Shown: positions 45,365-54,306 of the stretch, piece after piece | How positions within the stretch are numbered: position 1 is the stretch's first letter | How the letters are laid out: every line of letters starts with the position of its first letter | Assembly: GCA_965247475.1 (NCBI GenBank) | Contig: OZ252016.1 | Coordinates: 1,922,001 to 1,986,000, forward strand | Direction of reading: 5' to 3' | DNA: 64,000 bases | Origin: G965247475 sp965247475 | GTDB taxonomy: Bacteria > Chloroflexota > UBA11872 | The notes under the pieces: model-generated | The model's database searches: none | The model's input: only the letters and a program-made list of their open reading frames with translations | What the model was told of the DNA's origin: nothing | Program-made: the position numbers and the translations under genes

Positions 45365-46369
45365 TCAGGCGCACCAGGGAGCGTCGGGGCTCCAGCGGTT
45401 GAGATGGTCGGCCTGGCGAGCGCGCTCCGCGGAATCCGCTTCGGCAATCCGCGCGCGGGCGCGATCCCAGAGGCTCACCCATTCCCCATGGTCGGCGAGG
45501 ACGCTTAACGGGTCTGACTTGCTTCGAACCACGAACCCGGGAAACCAGGACCGGCCGGTGTACTGGCCCGTCGGGTGGTAGCGCAGATCGAAGCTCCAGC
45601 GAATCGCATCCGTCCTGTTCGCGCGGGCACAGTGCATGGTGTACCGCGTGAAGAAAAGCGCCGATCCGGCCCTCATGGGGACAGGTATGGCCGCGTCTTC
45701 CCGCACGAGCTGATCGGGGATCCGAACCGTCGGAAGCGGGCAGTGACCGACGACTCCGCGCTTGTGGCTGCCGGGCACGACGGTCAGGCAACCCGAGTCC
45801 GCGGTCACATCAGCTACCGGTACCCAGACCGAGAGCATATCGGTACTTTCGGCGTCCTCGGTTATGACCCCGCTGTCCTGATGCCAGGGGGTCACTATCG
45901 TGCCGAGCGTAATTCCGGTCTCTGTCTGCTCATCACTCGGTGGTTGTTTGGAAGCTGGAACCCTCATGCGGATGTGCTGGACGGGATTCGAGTACAGTTC
46001 CGGCCCCAGGAGCTGCTCCACAATGTCGATCAATGGACGATGCGTGAGCAGGTCGAACGCCCCCTTCCCCAAATACATGGGCGTGTCCTCGGTGACGTTT
46101 TCCTGCGGGAGGGATATGTCAAATCGCTGGAGCAACACGTCGCCGGCTTGCTCCCATACGCTGACGACACGGTCGCTGAACGGCGCCTGCGGGTCGTAGG
46201 ACTGAATAACCCCCTGCTCGAGCATTTCAGCGGCGGTGTCGTCGATAATGTCGCTGTACTCCTGCTTGAGGACTCGAAAATCGACCTCGGGGTCAAACAC
46301 GTCCTCGGCGACCGTGTAGCCCTCTTCGTGGAATTGCTCGATTTGCGCGTCGGTAAGAAAGGCGGTCAT
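45365..46369 (-). CDS. Phytanoyl-CoA dioxygenase family protein
   Basis: This 334-residue Fe(II)/2-oxoglutarate oxygenase hydroxylates an unknown small molecule. The iron ligands are His and Asp in VTPWHQDSG and a distal His in FFTRYTMHCARANRTD; the Arg of DAIRWSFDLRYH probably anchors 2-oxoglutarate. The N-terminal FLTDAQIEQFHEEGYTVAED is the family opening. Length is normal. Such enzymes are abundant in SAR202-like bacteria and act on recalcitrant organic matter. It stands alone, divergent from the lipoprotein gene at 46690. Confidence 0.95.
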   Translation of the reverse strand: MTAFLTDAQIEQFHEEGYTVAEDVFDPEVDFRVLKQEYSDIIDDTAAEMLEQGVIQSYDPQAPFSDRVVSVWEQAGDVLLQRFDISLPQENVTEDTPMYLGKGAFDLLTHRPLIDIVEQLLGPELYSNPVQHIRMRVPASKQPPSDEQTETGITLGTIVTPWHQDSGVITEDAESTDMLSVWVPVADVTADSGCLTVVPGSHKRGVVGHCPLPTVRIPDQLVREDAAIPVPMRAGSALFFTRYTMHCARANRTDAIRWSFDLRYHPTGQYTGRSWFPGFVVRSKSDPLSVLADHGEWVSLWDRARARIAEADSAERARQADHLNRWSPDAPWCA

Positions 46370-46689
46370 TCGCTGCTCTCCGCGTCGCTGGGTCGATACG
46401 TACCCGGCTCGTGAATGAGCGGATTATCGCCCCGGGATTGCCGATTGTCGATGGCGGCGGGGCTGATTGGCCCCAGACGCCCGCGCTTCGAGTCGCGCGA
46501 GGCAGGGCGGGAAACCGGCCGTTCCGTCCCGCGCCCAGAATCGGTTAGGCGTGAACGTGGGGATCGGTGCTTGGGGATTAGGATATCGGTGCGGCCGGTT
46601 TGACGCTGTCGCTGAGCACAGGCACGCGCGAGCGTTGTGAGGGCGGCTTCAGGCGGCATGCCCATCGCACGCGTGGAGGGGAAGCGCGG
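46370..46689. other. Divergent intergenic region
   Basis: About 320 bases between two start codons. No repeat or gene recognised; it should hold both promoters. Confidence 0.4.
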
Positions 46690-47271
46690 ATGCGAGAGAT
46701 CGGCTGGCGCGGATTCGTGACACTGGCGGCGCTCGCGACCCTGGCCGTGCTGGTCGCGTGCGGCGCGACCACGACTGGAGAGGAACCTGGGCAGTTCTCC
46801 GTCGCGACCGGTCGAATGGCGACCGAGGCAGATCTCGTCTTGACCGAGGCCGACGCGGGCGGGGTCATTGACACCCCGACCTTTCAGGCGGACATCGGGC
46901 TATTGGACAAGCAGGGTGTCGTGCTCATGCTCGACGGCGACGACGCGTCGAGCCTGCGCTGGCGCTTCGCCGAGAAGCCCGATCCGTTCCTGGTCGAGTG
47001 GTACAAGGTGAACGATCAACTCGTCTTCGAGACGGGTGACCTGATCGGCGATCCGGCCACGGCCGCGAAGGTCCTGGAGTTCCGGCCCTTTGCGATCGGG
47101 GACACGACCTTCGTCCTCGAGCTCGTCGAGCAGGACCCCGCCAATCGGACCGGTGATCCGGCCAAACGGCTCGAGTACACCTTTGCCGTCTGCTACCAGC
47201 CAGCCAACGACCCATTTGGGTCGTTGGCGGCCGACTCTGACGTGGGCGGGTGCGTTGGAGAGGGCCGGTGA
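46690..47271 (+). CDS. Small lipoprotein, chagasin/I42-like paralog 2 of 7
   Basis: The start is ATG 46690 after GGAGGGG (193 residues). The lipoprotein signal ends VLVACG. Core blocks are VLTEADAGGVIDTPTF, LMLDGDDASSLRWRFAEKP, FETGDLIGDPATAAKVLEFR and DPAKRLEYTFAV. It is closest to the copy at 53233: both share the EEPGQFSVATG/DEPGQYSVATG linker, the FETGDLIGDP loop and YKVN before it. Its C-terminal tail is longer, with two Cys that may pair. Single gene, divergent from the dioxygenase. Confidence 0.87.
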   Translation: MREIGWRGFVTLAALATLAVLVACGATTTGEEPGQFSVATGRMATEADLVLTEADAGGVIDTPTFQADIGLLDKQGVVLMLDGDDASSLRWRFAEKPDPFLVEWYKVNDQLVFETGDLIGDPATAAKVLEFRPFAIGDTTFVLELVEQDPANRTGDPAKRLEYTFAVCYQPANDPFGSLAADSDVGGCVGEGR

Positions 47272-47662
47272 TCTCAGGCCCGACGGACACCTGACGCCCT
47301 GCCGGAGGCGCTAGGGGCCAGGTTGGTCGGATCTCCCGCGTCATCGCGCGGCTCTCGCATGGCGCGGTGTCGCTGCCGGCCAACTCGCGCTCGCACGGTT
47401 CATAGCACGCCGGGCAGTCGAACGGCATAGCTGAACGCGAGTCGCTGGGGGCCGCTTCAGGGCGGCACGGCATCAGGCCGCGATACCTTCCGAATCCCAA
47501 GTCCAGGGGTTGAGACCGGCCCGGCCCTCAGACAGGACCTCGGCCTACTCCAACTCCTTCAGCGCCACGCGGCCCTGCTCGTCAGGAGGGTCACCGTCTC
47601 CCAGGGCGCCGGCGGAGATGCGCTCAGGCCATGGCCGCCATGAGCCGTCGCCCGGCGTATCG
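47272..47662. other. Intergenic region, no gene supported
   Basis: About 390 bases between convergent lipoprotein genes. Some frames exist but none with homology or a ribosome site. Confidence 0.45.
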
Positions 47663-48229
47663 CTATGTCCCCGCGGCGTCCACCCACCTGCCGCTCTTCA
47701 CAAAGGTCACCTCAAACATGTACTCGAGCCGCTTGGCCGGATCACCAGTCCGCTTGGCCGGATCGCGTTCGACCAGCTCGAGGATCAGGTTGGTCTGGTC
47801 GTGCACGTTGGCGCGGAATTCCAGGACCTTTGCCGCCGTGGTCGGATCGCCGATCAGCCCGTCGGTCTCGAAGGCCGGCAGGCCGTCCACTTTGTGCCAC
47901 TCCATGACCGCGGTGTCGGGCTTCTTGGCGAAGCGCCAGCGCAGGGTCGAATCATCGTCGCCCGCTAGATGAATCTCCGTGCCCTTCTTGTCAGGGTTGT
48001 CGAGCTCCCATTGGTACCGGTGCGTCACGATGAGCTCGCCGGCATCGGCTTCCGTGAGAACCTGGTGGTCGACGACTGTCTGGCGTTGGTCGTCCTGGAT
48101 CTGTTGGGTCGCGGTTGCGCCGGAAGCCTCGCTGGTCTCACCCTCCGCGCCGCAGGCCACCAGCGCCGCCAGGCTGGCAAGCGCGGCCATCCCTAGGAAC
48201 ACGCGGCGGGTCATCGTTGGCGTCGTCAC
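47663..48229 (-). CDS. Small lipoprotein, chagasin/I42-like paralog 3 of 7
   Basis: A 188-residue member with a signal MTRRVFLGMAALASLAALVA ending in Cys, which is Arg-Arg-bearing and could be Tat-type. After a Thr/Gln-rich linker come VLTEADAGELIVTHRY, IHLAGDDDSTLRWRFAKKP, MEWHKVDGLPAFETDGLIGD and RDPAKRTGDPAKRLEYMFEV. It has the highest Asp content at the first loop (GDDDST). It shows no Cys in the mature part apart from the lipid anchor. It converges with the copy at 46690. Confidence 0.87.
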   Translation of the reverse strand: MTTPTMTRRVFLGMAALASLAALVACGAEGETSEASGATATQQIQDDQRQTVVDHQVLTEADAGELIVTHRYQWELDNPDKKGTEIHLAGDDDSTLRWRFAKKPDTAVMEWHKVDGLPAFETDGLIGDPTTAAKVLEFRANVHDQTNLILELVERDPAKRTGDPAKRLEYMFEVTFVKSGRWVDAAGT

Positions 48230-48430
48230 GCTTGCCCCCTCGGCGAACCGAGTCGCCTTTCCCTCGGGTGACAGGACGTGAGTCTACTCCCCGACGCTTG
48301 CCGAGCCGCCGGCGGCGGGGCGCCAGGCGCGGGATTGGCGAGCGGCATCCTGTCGAGCCGCGCAGCGAGGATCGGCTACGATCCCGGCCAGGAAGCGCCG
48401 CCGCCGAGCCGCCGGGTGCAGAGGGGCCGC

Positions 48431-49615
48431 ATGATCAGCAAGTTCGACACCTTCTATGGCGGCCACGTGGAGATGACGAGCCTTGGATTCGACGGCACGC
48501 CGGTCGACGGCCGATCACTCTCGAACGAGCACCTGGCGTCGGTGGTGGACGAGTCCCTGGCCTTTGCCGAGCTCATGGACGCCGCCGGCTACGACACGCT
48601 CTGGCTGGGCGAGCACCACTTCCAGCGCGAGGGCTATGGGGGCGTCTCGAATCTCCCATTATTCAGCGTGTATCTCGCCCAGCACACGGAGCGGCTCCAC
48701 TTCGGCGGGTTCTTCAACACCCTGCCGGTCTGGCACCCGCTTCGAATCGCCGAGGACTACGCGCTGGCCGACATCATGACCGGCGGTCGCGTGCGCTTCG
48801 GCATCGGGCGCGGCTACATCCCCCGCGAGGTCGAGACGCTGGGGGCGCCGCTGCTGGACGCCGAGGCCAACCGCGACCTGTTCGAAGAGCAACTCGAAAT
48901 CGTGCTCAAGGCATGGACCGAACCGGCGTTCTCGCACGAGGGCGCGCACTACACGATCCCTCCCAGGATTCCGTATCGCTTCGGCGAGTTGTCGGACATC
49001 ACCCTCGTCCCACGGCCCGTCCATGGACCGCTGGAGATCTGGCAGCCGATCACCAGCGGCACCCAACGCGGCATGGATTTCATGGCCAAGCACGGCATCA
49101 AGGGGGTCATCGCCGGCGGCACGGCGCCCGGCGGGCAGGCCGACCACGCCGCGGTGCTCTACCGCGAGGCGCTGGCGCGGGCCGGGCGCGAGACGCTGCT
49201 CGGTGAGGACCTCGCTATCGGCGTGCAGATCCATATCGCCGAGACCCGCGAGCAGGCGCTCCGCGAGGCAGCGCTCTACTACGAAGAACAGCTCAGGGTG
49301 CTGGCGCCGCTCGGACGAATGCCCCACCTGACGGCCGAGCAGATACGCGCGACCGCCGATCCGGCGGCCGCGCGCGAGGCCGGGCTACCCACGATCGAGG
49401 ACGCCGACCGCGAGGGCACCTGGCTGTGCGGTTCACCCGAGTACATTCGCGATTACATCCACGAGCTGGGCGAGCGCTTTCCCGGCCTCGAGCGCGTCTT
49501 CGTGCAGACCGGAGGTCTGGGTCTGCCGCCCTCCGTCGCGCGCGCCGATCTGGAATGGTTCGCGCAAGATGTCATGCCTGCCCTGCAAGGCGCGGCGTCG
49601 GCACGCCAACCTTGA
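48431..49615 (+). CDS. LLM-class flavin-dependent oxidoreductase
   Basis: This 394-residue bacterial-luciferase-like monooxygenase uses reduced flavin and oxygen on unknown organics. ATG 48431 is chosen as start, after GAGGGGCCGC; the frame open from 48278 is not conserved. Family features are YDTLWLGEHHFQREGYGGVS, FGGFFNTLPVWHPLRIAEDY, DIMTGGRVRFGIGRGYIPRE and WQPITSGTQRGMDFMAKHGI. Such enzymes are numerous in SAR202-type Chloroflexota, where they are thought to attack recalcitrant carbon. It is 22 bases before the next lipoprotein gene on the same strand. Confidence 0.94.
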   Translation: MISKFDTFYGGHVEMTSLGFDGTPVDGRSLSNEHLASVVDESLAFAELMDAAGYDTLWLGEHHFQREGYGGVSNLPLFSVYLAQHTERLHFGGFFNTLPVWHPLRIAEDYALADIMTGGRVRFGIGRGYIPREVETLGAPLLDAEANRDLFEEQLEIVLKAWTEPAFSHEGAHYTIPPRIPYRFGELSDITLVPRPVHGPLEIWQPITSGTQRGMDFMAKHGIKGVIAGGTAPGGQADHAAVLYREALARAGRETLLGEDLAIGVQIHIAETREQALREAALYYEEQLRVLAPLGRMPHLTAEQIRATADPAAAREAGLPTIEDADREGTWLCGSPEYIRDYIHELGERFPGLERVFVQTGGLGLPPSVARADLEWFAQDVMPALQGAASARQP

Positions 49616-49637
49616 CCAGCTGACGGGGAGCTGACGG

Positions 49638-50030
49638 ATGGCTCGATTGCGAGCCCGGCGGACGACGGCTCTGTTTGCCCTGCTTGCGCTGGGGGCAATG
49701 CTCCTGGCCGCGTGCGGGAGCGAGAGCACCGAGCCCGAGAGCTCGCAGCCGCCGGGCGTCTCGGATCGAGCGGCGTGCAACGCGGCGTTCGAGGAGCTGT
49801 CGCGGATCGCGGACTTGCGCGAAGAGGACCTGGACCCCGCGGTGCGCGCCTGCGCAACGATCGAGGATTGGGAAGCGGCGGCGGACGCTTTTCCAAACGT
49901 GCTGTCGCATTCGAACAAGGTGCTGCCCTTGTCCAATCGCTGCCGGGCGCTCAACGACCCGCCGATATGCCGGCAGCTCGGCGGATACCTGCGGAAGGCT
50001 GATCTCAACCGCGCCTTCAGCTTTCGGTAG
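49638..50030 (+). CDS. Small lipoprotein of unknown function
   Basis: A 130-residue protein with a classical lipoprotein signal, AMLLAACGSE. The mature part has four Cys that could form two disulfides and a conserved-looking NAAFEELSRIADLREEDLDP stretch with CATIEDWEAAADAFP. It is not a member of the seven-copy family. The gene follows the flavin oxidoreductase by 22 bases and may be co-transcribed. Family unknown. Confidence 0.8.
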   Translation: MARLRARRTTALFALLALGAMLLAACGSESTEPESSQPPGVSDRAACNAAFEELSRIADLREEDLDPAVRACATIEDWEAAADAFPNVLSHSNKVLPLSNRCRALNDPPICRQLGGYLRKADLNRAFSFR

Positions 50031-50265
50031 GCGGGTTTCCTCAGGCGGGAGGCAGGCGGCCGGCCGCTTCGAGGTGAGGCTCCAGGCGGCTCACCGCTCC
50101 TCTGTGAAGGCGAGGGAACTCGCCGGTCCGGTGGCCGTGAGGTTCCTCGCTGCGCTCGAATGACATGCGGGTTGCAGGGTCCGTCGAGCTGGGCCGCATT
50201 CATCACGGACGGCTGCCGCACGTCCTTCCACGCCGATAGCGAGTCGGTCGACTTCGACGCGTCGC
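50031..50265. other. Intergenic region with repeat A
   Basis: About 235 bases between convergent genes, containing repeat A at 50121-50164 and part of repeat E just before it. Confidence 0.5.
50121..50164 (+). repeat. Dispersed repeat A
   Basis: CGCCGGTCCGGTGGCCGTGA then GGTTCCTCGCTGCGCTCGAA. Confidence 0.75.
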
Positions 50266-51204
50266 CTAGGGCTCGGCTAGGCTGACGGAGTCAAGGAACG
50301 GCCGTCCGTCGGTGGTCAGGTTCCACTCCTGTCCGTCGGCTGCGATCGCGACGATCCGGCGCGAGTACTCACCCGGCGGAAGCGATTCCCCCGTCCTTTC
50401 CGAGACGATCCCACCCGTCAGCGGGAACGGCACTTTCGGCGACGGCGAGTCTATGTAGAACGTCTCGATAAAGGGCTGGACGGCGTCGCCGTCCAGCATC
50501 AACCGTACGTGAACGATCGGCTGGTTGAAGCTGCAACCGGCCGAGTTGACTGCGTCGGCGGCGGTGCGCAGGGGATCGTCCAGCGAGTCTAGGATCAGCC
50601 CGCGCTCGCCGCCGATCAACGTGCTCGCGCACTCGCCCGTCAGAACGGACGCGCCGGGGAGTCTCAGTCCGAACTCGTAGGAGACGTCGACGTTGCCCTG
50701 CTCCCACTGAGCGGTGACCCGGACCTTGTAGTCGCCGGGCCCCTGATCCAGCTCGAACACGCGCAGCACCGTTGACAATCGCTTGAAATCGACGTGGACC
50801 TCGCCCGGCTCGGTCACCACGAGCGCGAACAGCCCCTTGGGCCGCGCGTCGGATTCGATTCGGACGGTCAGCGGCTCGTCGGGAGCGATCTCCGTGTAGG
50901 AGTCGACGCCGCGCCAAGGGGCCGGTTCCAAGCACTTGCGGTGAGGCTGATCGTCGACCGCCCAACAGGAGATCCCCCGCGAGCCCTCGATGGCCTCACC
51001 CTGGTACTCCAGAGACAGTACGGGCAGCGGCAACCCCGATCCTCCGGCCCGCTCGGTGGGCACAGCGCCGATCGCGGGACCGTCGCCGGGTTCCTCCACC
51101 GGCTGGCTCCGCCCGCATGCGGCGGCCAGCGTCAGCACCGATACCGCGATCAACGCCGCGACAGTTCTCAGAACCGAGGCGAGGGTATTGGCGCCAAGGT
51201 GCAC
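50266..51204 (-). CDS. Secreted lipoprotein of unknown function
   Basis: I take GTG 51204 as start (312 residues) because the open frame upstream to 51390 overlaps the acetyltransferase gene. The signal RTVAALIAVSVLTLAAACGR is a lipoprotein type. The mature part is beta-rich, with two Ig-like or carbohydrate-binding-like modules: VDSYTEIAPDEPLTVRIESD, EVHVDFKRLSTVLRVFELDQ and FNQPIVHVRLMLDGDAVQPF. Four Cys may form disulfides. No enzyme motif is present. It lies 43 bases after the acetyltransferase gene on the same strand. Function not recognised. Confidence 0.78.
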   Translation of the reverse strand: MHLGANTLASVLRTVAALIAVSVLTLAAACGRSQPVEEPGDGPAIGAVPTERAGGSGLPLPVLSLEYQGEAIEGSRGISCWAVDDQPHRKCLEPAPWRGVDSYTEIAPDEPLTVRIESDARPKGLFALVVTEPGEVHVDFKRLSTVLRVFELDQGPGDYKVRVTAQWEQGNVDVSYEFGLRLPGASVLTGECASTLIGGERGLILDSLDDPLRTAADAVNSAGCSFNQPIVHVRLMLDGDAVQPFIETFYIDSPSPKVPFPLTGGIVSERTGESLPPGEYSRRIVAIAADGQEWNLTTDGRPFLDSVSLAEP

Positions 51205-51247
51205 CGACCGGTCTCGGACTAGATTGGCGTCGTTGTCGCCAGCCGTC

Positions 51248-51844
51248 TCAATCACGCGTGATGACGAGCTCGATGGTCTCCGGCTCGACCGGCGGAGGCG
51301 CGGCGGCATCTCGGTAGAAGCCCAGCTTCTCGAACAGGCGGCGGCTTCGAGGGTTGTGTCTGTAGACGATCCCGTAGATCGCATCCGCACCCTCGTTCTC
51401 GAATCCGAAGCTCGTCAACAGCGAAACGGCCTCCGTGCCAAGGCCTTGGCTCCAGAGGTCCTTGGCGCCGATGACGATATCGATCCGGCGCACGTCTCTG
51501 CCGCGATGGCGATCGACGATGGCCTGCAGATTCATGCGCTGAAGCCAGCACTCGCCAATAGCTCGGGCCTCGAACTCGATGATGAAGCAGAAAGCATGCG
51601 CGCAGACGGACCGATAGATGGCCTGAGTCTCAGCGAGGCCGCACGGCTCGGCGCCAGGCCCATCGGTGAGGTACAGGACATCAGGATCGCGGTTCCAGGC
51701 GAGGAGCGAGGGCCAGTCATCCTCGGTCATCGGGCGCAGGCGGACCCGCTCGCCGTCGAGCACGACGTCGTGCGAAGCGATTCGTGCCGGCGGGTTGTCG
51801 CGCGTGAAGGCGAAGGCTGGCGTCACTTCTGGTGAATCGGCCAT
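51248..51844 (-). CDS. GNAT-family N-acetyltransferase
   Basis: From ATG 51844, 198 residues. The GNAT fold starts VRLRPMTEDDWPSLLAWNRD. The acetyl-CoA binding region is VIGAKDLWSQGLGTEAVSLL (Q/RxxGxG/A), followed by IVYRHNPRSRRLFEKLGFYR, the usual last strand and helix. This is the RimJ/RimL-like subgroup, acetylating amino groups of proteins or small molecules such as aminoglycosides. The frame opening at 51958 is not supported by homology. The substrate cannot be assigned. Confidence 0.92.
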   Translation of the reverse strand: MADSPEVTPAFAFTRDNPPARIASHDVVLDGERVRLRPMTEDDWPSLLAWNRDPDVLYLTDGPGAEPCGLAETQAIYRSVCAHAFCFIIEFEARAIGECWLQRMNLQAIVDRHRGRDVRRIDIVIGAKDLWSQGLGTEAVSLLTSFGFENEGADAIYGIVYRHNPRSRRLFEKLGFYRDAAAPPPVEPETIELVITRD

Positions 51845-51997
51845 CGCGCGCGGCCCTCGGTCGCAATCTCCGAGACAGGCCCCGCCGCCATCATAGAGTC
51901 GCCGCCGTCGTCGATCCGATCGGCCGATTTCCCACCCCGGGTAGCCGTCGCTCGGCACCGAACAGTGCAGCGAGGGGGATCGTCTCGCGGATTTGCG
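51845..51997. other. Short intergenic region
   Basis: About 150 bases between same-strand genes; nothing recognised. Confidence 0.35.
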
Positions 51998-52942
51998 TCA
52001 GCCGGCGGTTGACCCCGAGGCCTGAAGCGCGGCTTCCAGCTGCGCGCGCTGCGGGAGCGCCTCGACGACGCCCCGCTTCGTGACGACGTGGGCGCCGGCG
52101 TGGTTCGCCCGCTCGACCGCGTCGCGCAGCTCGCGCCCCTCGGCCACGGCCGCGGCCAGCGCGGCGTTGAACCCGTCGCCCGCGCCGGTAGTGTCCACCA
52201 CCGCTACGGGCTGCCCCTCGCAGTGCTCGTAGCCGTCGTCCGTCACGATCATTGCTCCCTGGTCGCCGAGCGTCAGGACGACGGTGCGGACACCTTGCCC
52301 CAGAATGAGCGCGGCGACGTCCCGGTCCGGCCGGGGGTCGTCAGGCGCCAAGCCCGCCAGCACGCGTGCCTCGGTCTGGTTGGGCGTGAGGATGTCCACC
52401 CGGCGCAGCAACTCGCGGGGCAAGGGAGTCGCGGGCGCCGGATTCAGAATCGTGGTCACGCCGTGGCGCCGACCCAGATCAAGCGCCGCCGCCACGGTCG
52501 GAACCGGGATCTCCATTTGGGTGAGCAAGACGTGGCTCGCCCCCGCGGCCACCGCGAAGCCTTCCAGATGCTCCGGGCTGAGCAGCGAATTGGCGCCGGG
52601 GTCGGTGACGATGCGGTTGTCGCCATCGGGATCGAGCAGGATGAAACCGACCATCGTCGCCGCGTCGGACGTGGTCACAACGGCCGTCGCATCCACGCCT
52701 TCACGGCGCCAGAGCTCCAGCGCATCGGCGCCGAACGCGTCGTCGCCGACGCAGGCCAGCAGCACAACGCAAACCCCGAGCCGGGCGGCGCCGATCGCCT
52801 GATTCGACCCTTTACCGCCGTGCCCCGACGAGAAGCCCGAGCCGAGGACCGTCTCGCCCTTGGCGGGAAACCGGGGCGACTGGATCCACATTCCCACGCC
52901 GTAGCTGCCCACGACGGCCACGGACGGCCGGTCGATGCTCAC
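51998..52942 (-). CDS. Ribokinase/PfkB-family carbohydrate kinase
   Basis: A 314-residue kinase that phosphorylates a sugar, probably ribose or a deoxyribose/nucleoside-type compound. The start is GTG 52942. Substrate loop GGKGSNQAIGAARLG (after GSGFSSGH) and the ATP/anion-hole signature DTTGAGDGFNAALAAAV with catalytic Asp are intact. A NPAPATPLPRELLRRVDILT block and NQTEA follow the ribokinase pattern. The length is normal. It is not next to a sugar transporter here. Ribokinase proper is the best guess. Confidence 0.93.
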   Translation of the reverse strand: MSIDRPSVAVVGSYGVGMWIQSPRFPAKGETVLGSGFSSGHGGKGSNQAIGAARLGVCVVLLACVGDDAFGADALELWRREGVDATAVVTTSDAATMVGFILLDPDGDNRIVTDPGANSLLSPEHLEGFAVAAGASHVLLTQMEIPVPTVAAALDLGRRHGVTTILNPAPATPLPRELLRRVDILTPNQTEARVLAGLAPDDPRPDRDVAALILGQGVRTVVLTLGDQGAMIVTDDGYEHCEGQPVAVVDTTGAGDGFNAALAAAVAEGRELRDAVERANHAGAHVVTKRGVVEALPQRAQLEAALQASGSTAG

Positions 52943-53232
52943 GAATGCGCGTCCGATTCAGAGCTACGGTCGGCGGCCCCAATGTACCCCGGCGCGTTCG
53001 GATCAGTGTGGGCGCGGCGGACCTCCCACGAGGCAGGCAGCCCGCCCGGCGCTTGCCGAGCGGGACGCCGTGCAACTCCTTCGACGGATTCTGGACAGGC
53101 CCTTCGCTGCGCGTTGGAATGACCGTCAACCGGCTGCACCGCCGACTGCCCAGCTCCCCTGGACCCCCCGGCGTCCGCCGGGGTGACGGGGCGGGTGTCT
53201 CCGGGTTTGCGGCGCTGCCTATGGGCGCGCCG
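52943..53232. other. Repeat-bearing intergenic region
   Basis: About 290 bases with a repeat B piece near 53085 and a repeat D copy at 53161-53191. Confidence 0.5.
53161..53191 (+). repeat. Dispersed repeat D
   Basis: CCCCCCGGCGTCCGCCGGGG then TGACGGGG. Nearly the same as 59648 and 35661. Confidence 0.72.
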
Positions 53233-53814
53233 TTAGCATGTGCTGGCGACGTCGAAGCACGGGGTCTGGCCCTGGCAACCACCGCCAGCTGCCCGTACCG
53301 ACGGCTTGTAGCAGACGGCAAAGGTGTACTCGAGGCGCTTGGCCGGCTCGCCGGTTCGACTGGCGGGGTCCCGCTCGTCGAACTCCAGCACGAAGGAGGT
53401 GTCTCCAACTTTGACAGGCCGGAACTCGAGGACCTTCGTCGCGATGCCCGGATCGCCGATCAGATCGCCCGTCTCGAAGGCGAGCACTTCGTTCACCTTG
53501 TACCACTCGACCAGGAACGGATCCGGCTTTGTCGCGAAGCGCCAGCGAAGGCTGGAGGCATCGTCGCCCTCCAGCGTCAGGATTACTCCCTTCTTGTCCA
53601 GCGCGCCGATGTCGGCTTGAAACGTCGGCGCGTTGATCGTCGTGCCGGCGTCGGCCTCGGTAAGGAGCAGATCCGCGTCGGTCACCATCTTGCCCGTCGC
53701 CACGGAGTATTGCCCGGGCTCATCTCCGACAACGCTCTCGCCGCAAGCGCCCAGCGTCGCGAGCGACGAGAGCGCCAGCAGCCCGAGCATTCGTCGCCGC
53801 TCTATCGCGCGCAT
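53233..53814 (-). CDS. Small lipoprotein, chagasin/I42-like paralog 4 of 7
   Basis: From ATG 53814 (193 residues), with signal RRRMLGLLALSSLATLGACG. It matches the copy at 46690 most closely: LLLTEADAGTTINAPTFQAD, LTLEGDDASSLRWRFATKP and GDTSFVLEFDERDPASRTGE. Its DE-region loop reads FETGDLIGDPGIATK rather than the TDGLIGDPTTAAK of most copies. The C-terminus adds Cys-containing AGGGCQGQTPCFDVASTC. It is followed by the ribokinase gene on the same strand after 290 repeat-bearing bases. Confidence 0.87.
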   Translation of the reverse strand: MRAIERRRMLGLLALSSLATLGACGESVVGDEPGQYSVATGKMVTDADLLLTEADAGTTINAPTFQADIGALDKKGVILTLEGDDASSLRWRFATKPDPFLVEWYKVNEVLAFETGDLIGDPGIATKVLEFRPVKVGDTSFVLEFDERDPASRTGEPAKRLEYTFAVCYKPSVRAAGGGCQGQTPCFDVASTC

Positions 53815-54054
53815 CCCCCCGGCCTCCTGTTCTTGGCCGAGCCAGATTCGGCCACGCCGACCCTGCACACGGAACAGGATAGCGCTGCGGGCGTCGCGAG
53901 GCGCGCGGGATCGCCCGGTGGGGAACGGCTCCTTCGACGGACTCAGGAACACACAAGGCCCTCAACTTGATACCCAGGAATGGCGTGCGGGCACCGCGAG
54001 TTCGGGCGACCCACAAAACGGCATGGTTGGGGACGAGACGACGGTGGCGCTGGA

Positions 54055-54135
54055 CCCCTCACCCTAACCCTCTCCCCATGGGCGAGGGAGCTCGACGGTC
54101 CGGCGGCCATGAGATTCCGCGCTCCGCTTGGAATG
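54055..54135 (+). repeat. Dispersed repeats E and A
   Basis: CCTCACCCTAACCCTCTCCC, GGGCGAGGGAGCTCGACGGT, then CGGCGGCCATGAGATTCCGC and CTTGGAATGACATT. Confidence 0.78.
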
Positions 54136-54179
54136 ACATTGCCTGGCGGCCGCCGGGCGAAGTTCGTGCGCTATATCTG

Positions 54180-54260
54180 GGACATCCCGACCTAGGGGTC
54201 CGGCCACCGGGCTCTAGCTGGGACTTCCCAACCTGAAGGTCGGGCCACCGGTGGGGCCAC
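54180..54260 (+). repeat. Two copies of dispersed repeat C
   Basis: GGACATCCCGACCTAGGGGT and, 40 bases on, GGACTTCCCAACCTGAAGGT with CGGGCCACCGG after it. Confidence 0.72.
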
Positions 54261-54306
54261 TGAGCCGGTGGTATCGTCGCGCGGTCACGCACCACGCGGA
54301 GACCCC

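Larger units (their letters stand above)
53815..54306. other. Repeat-rich intergenic region
   Basis: About 490 bases between divergent genes. Repeat B near 53930, repeats E and A at 54055-54135 and two copies of repeat C at 54180-54260 fill much of it. No gene. Confidence 0.55.
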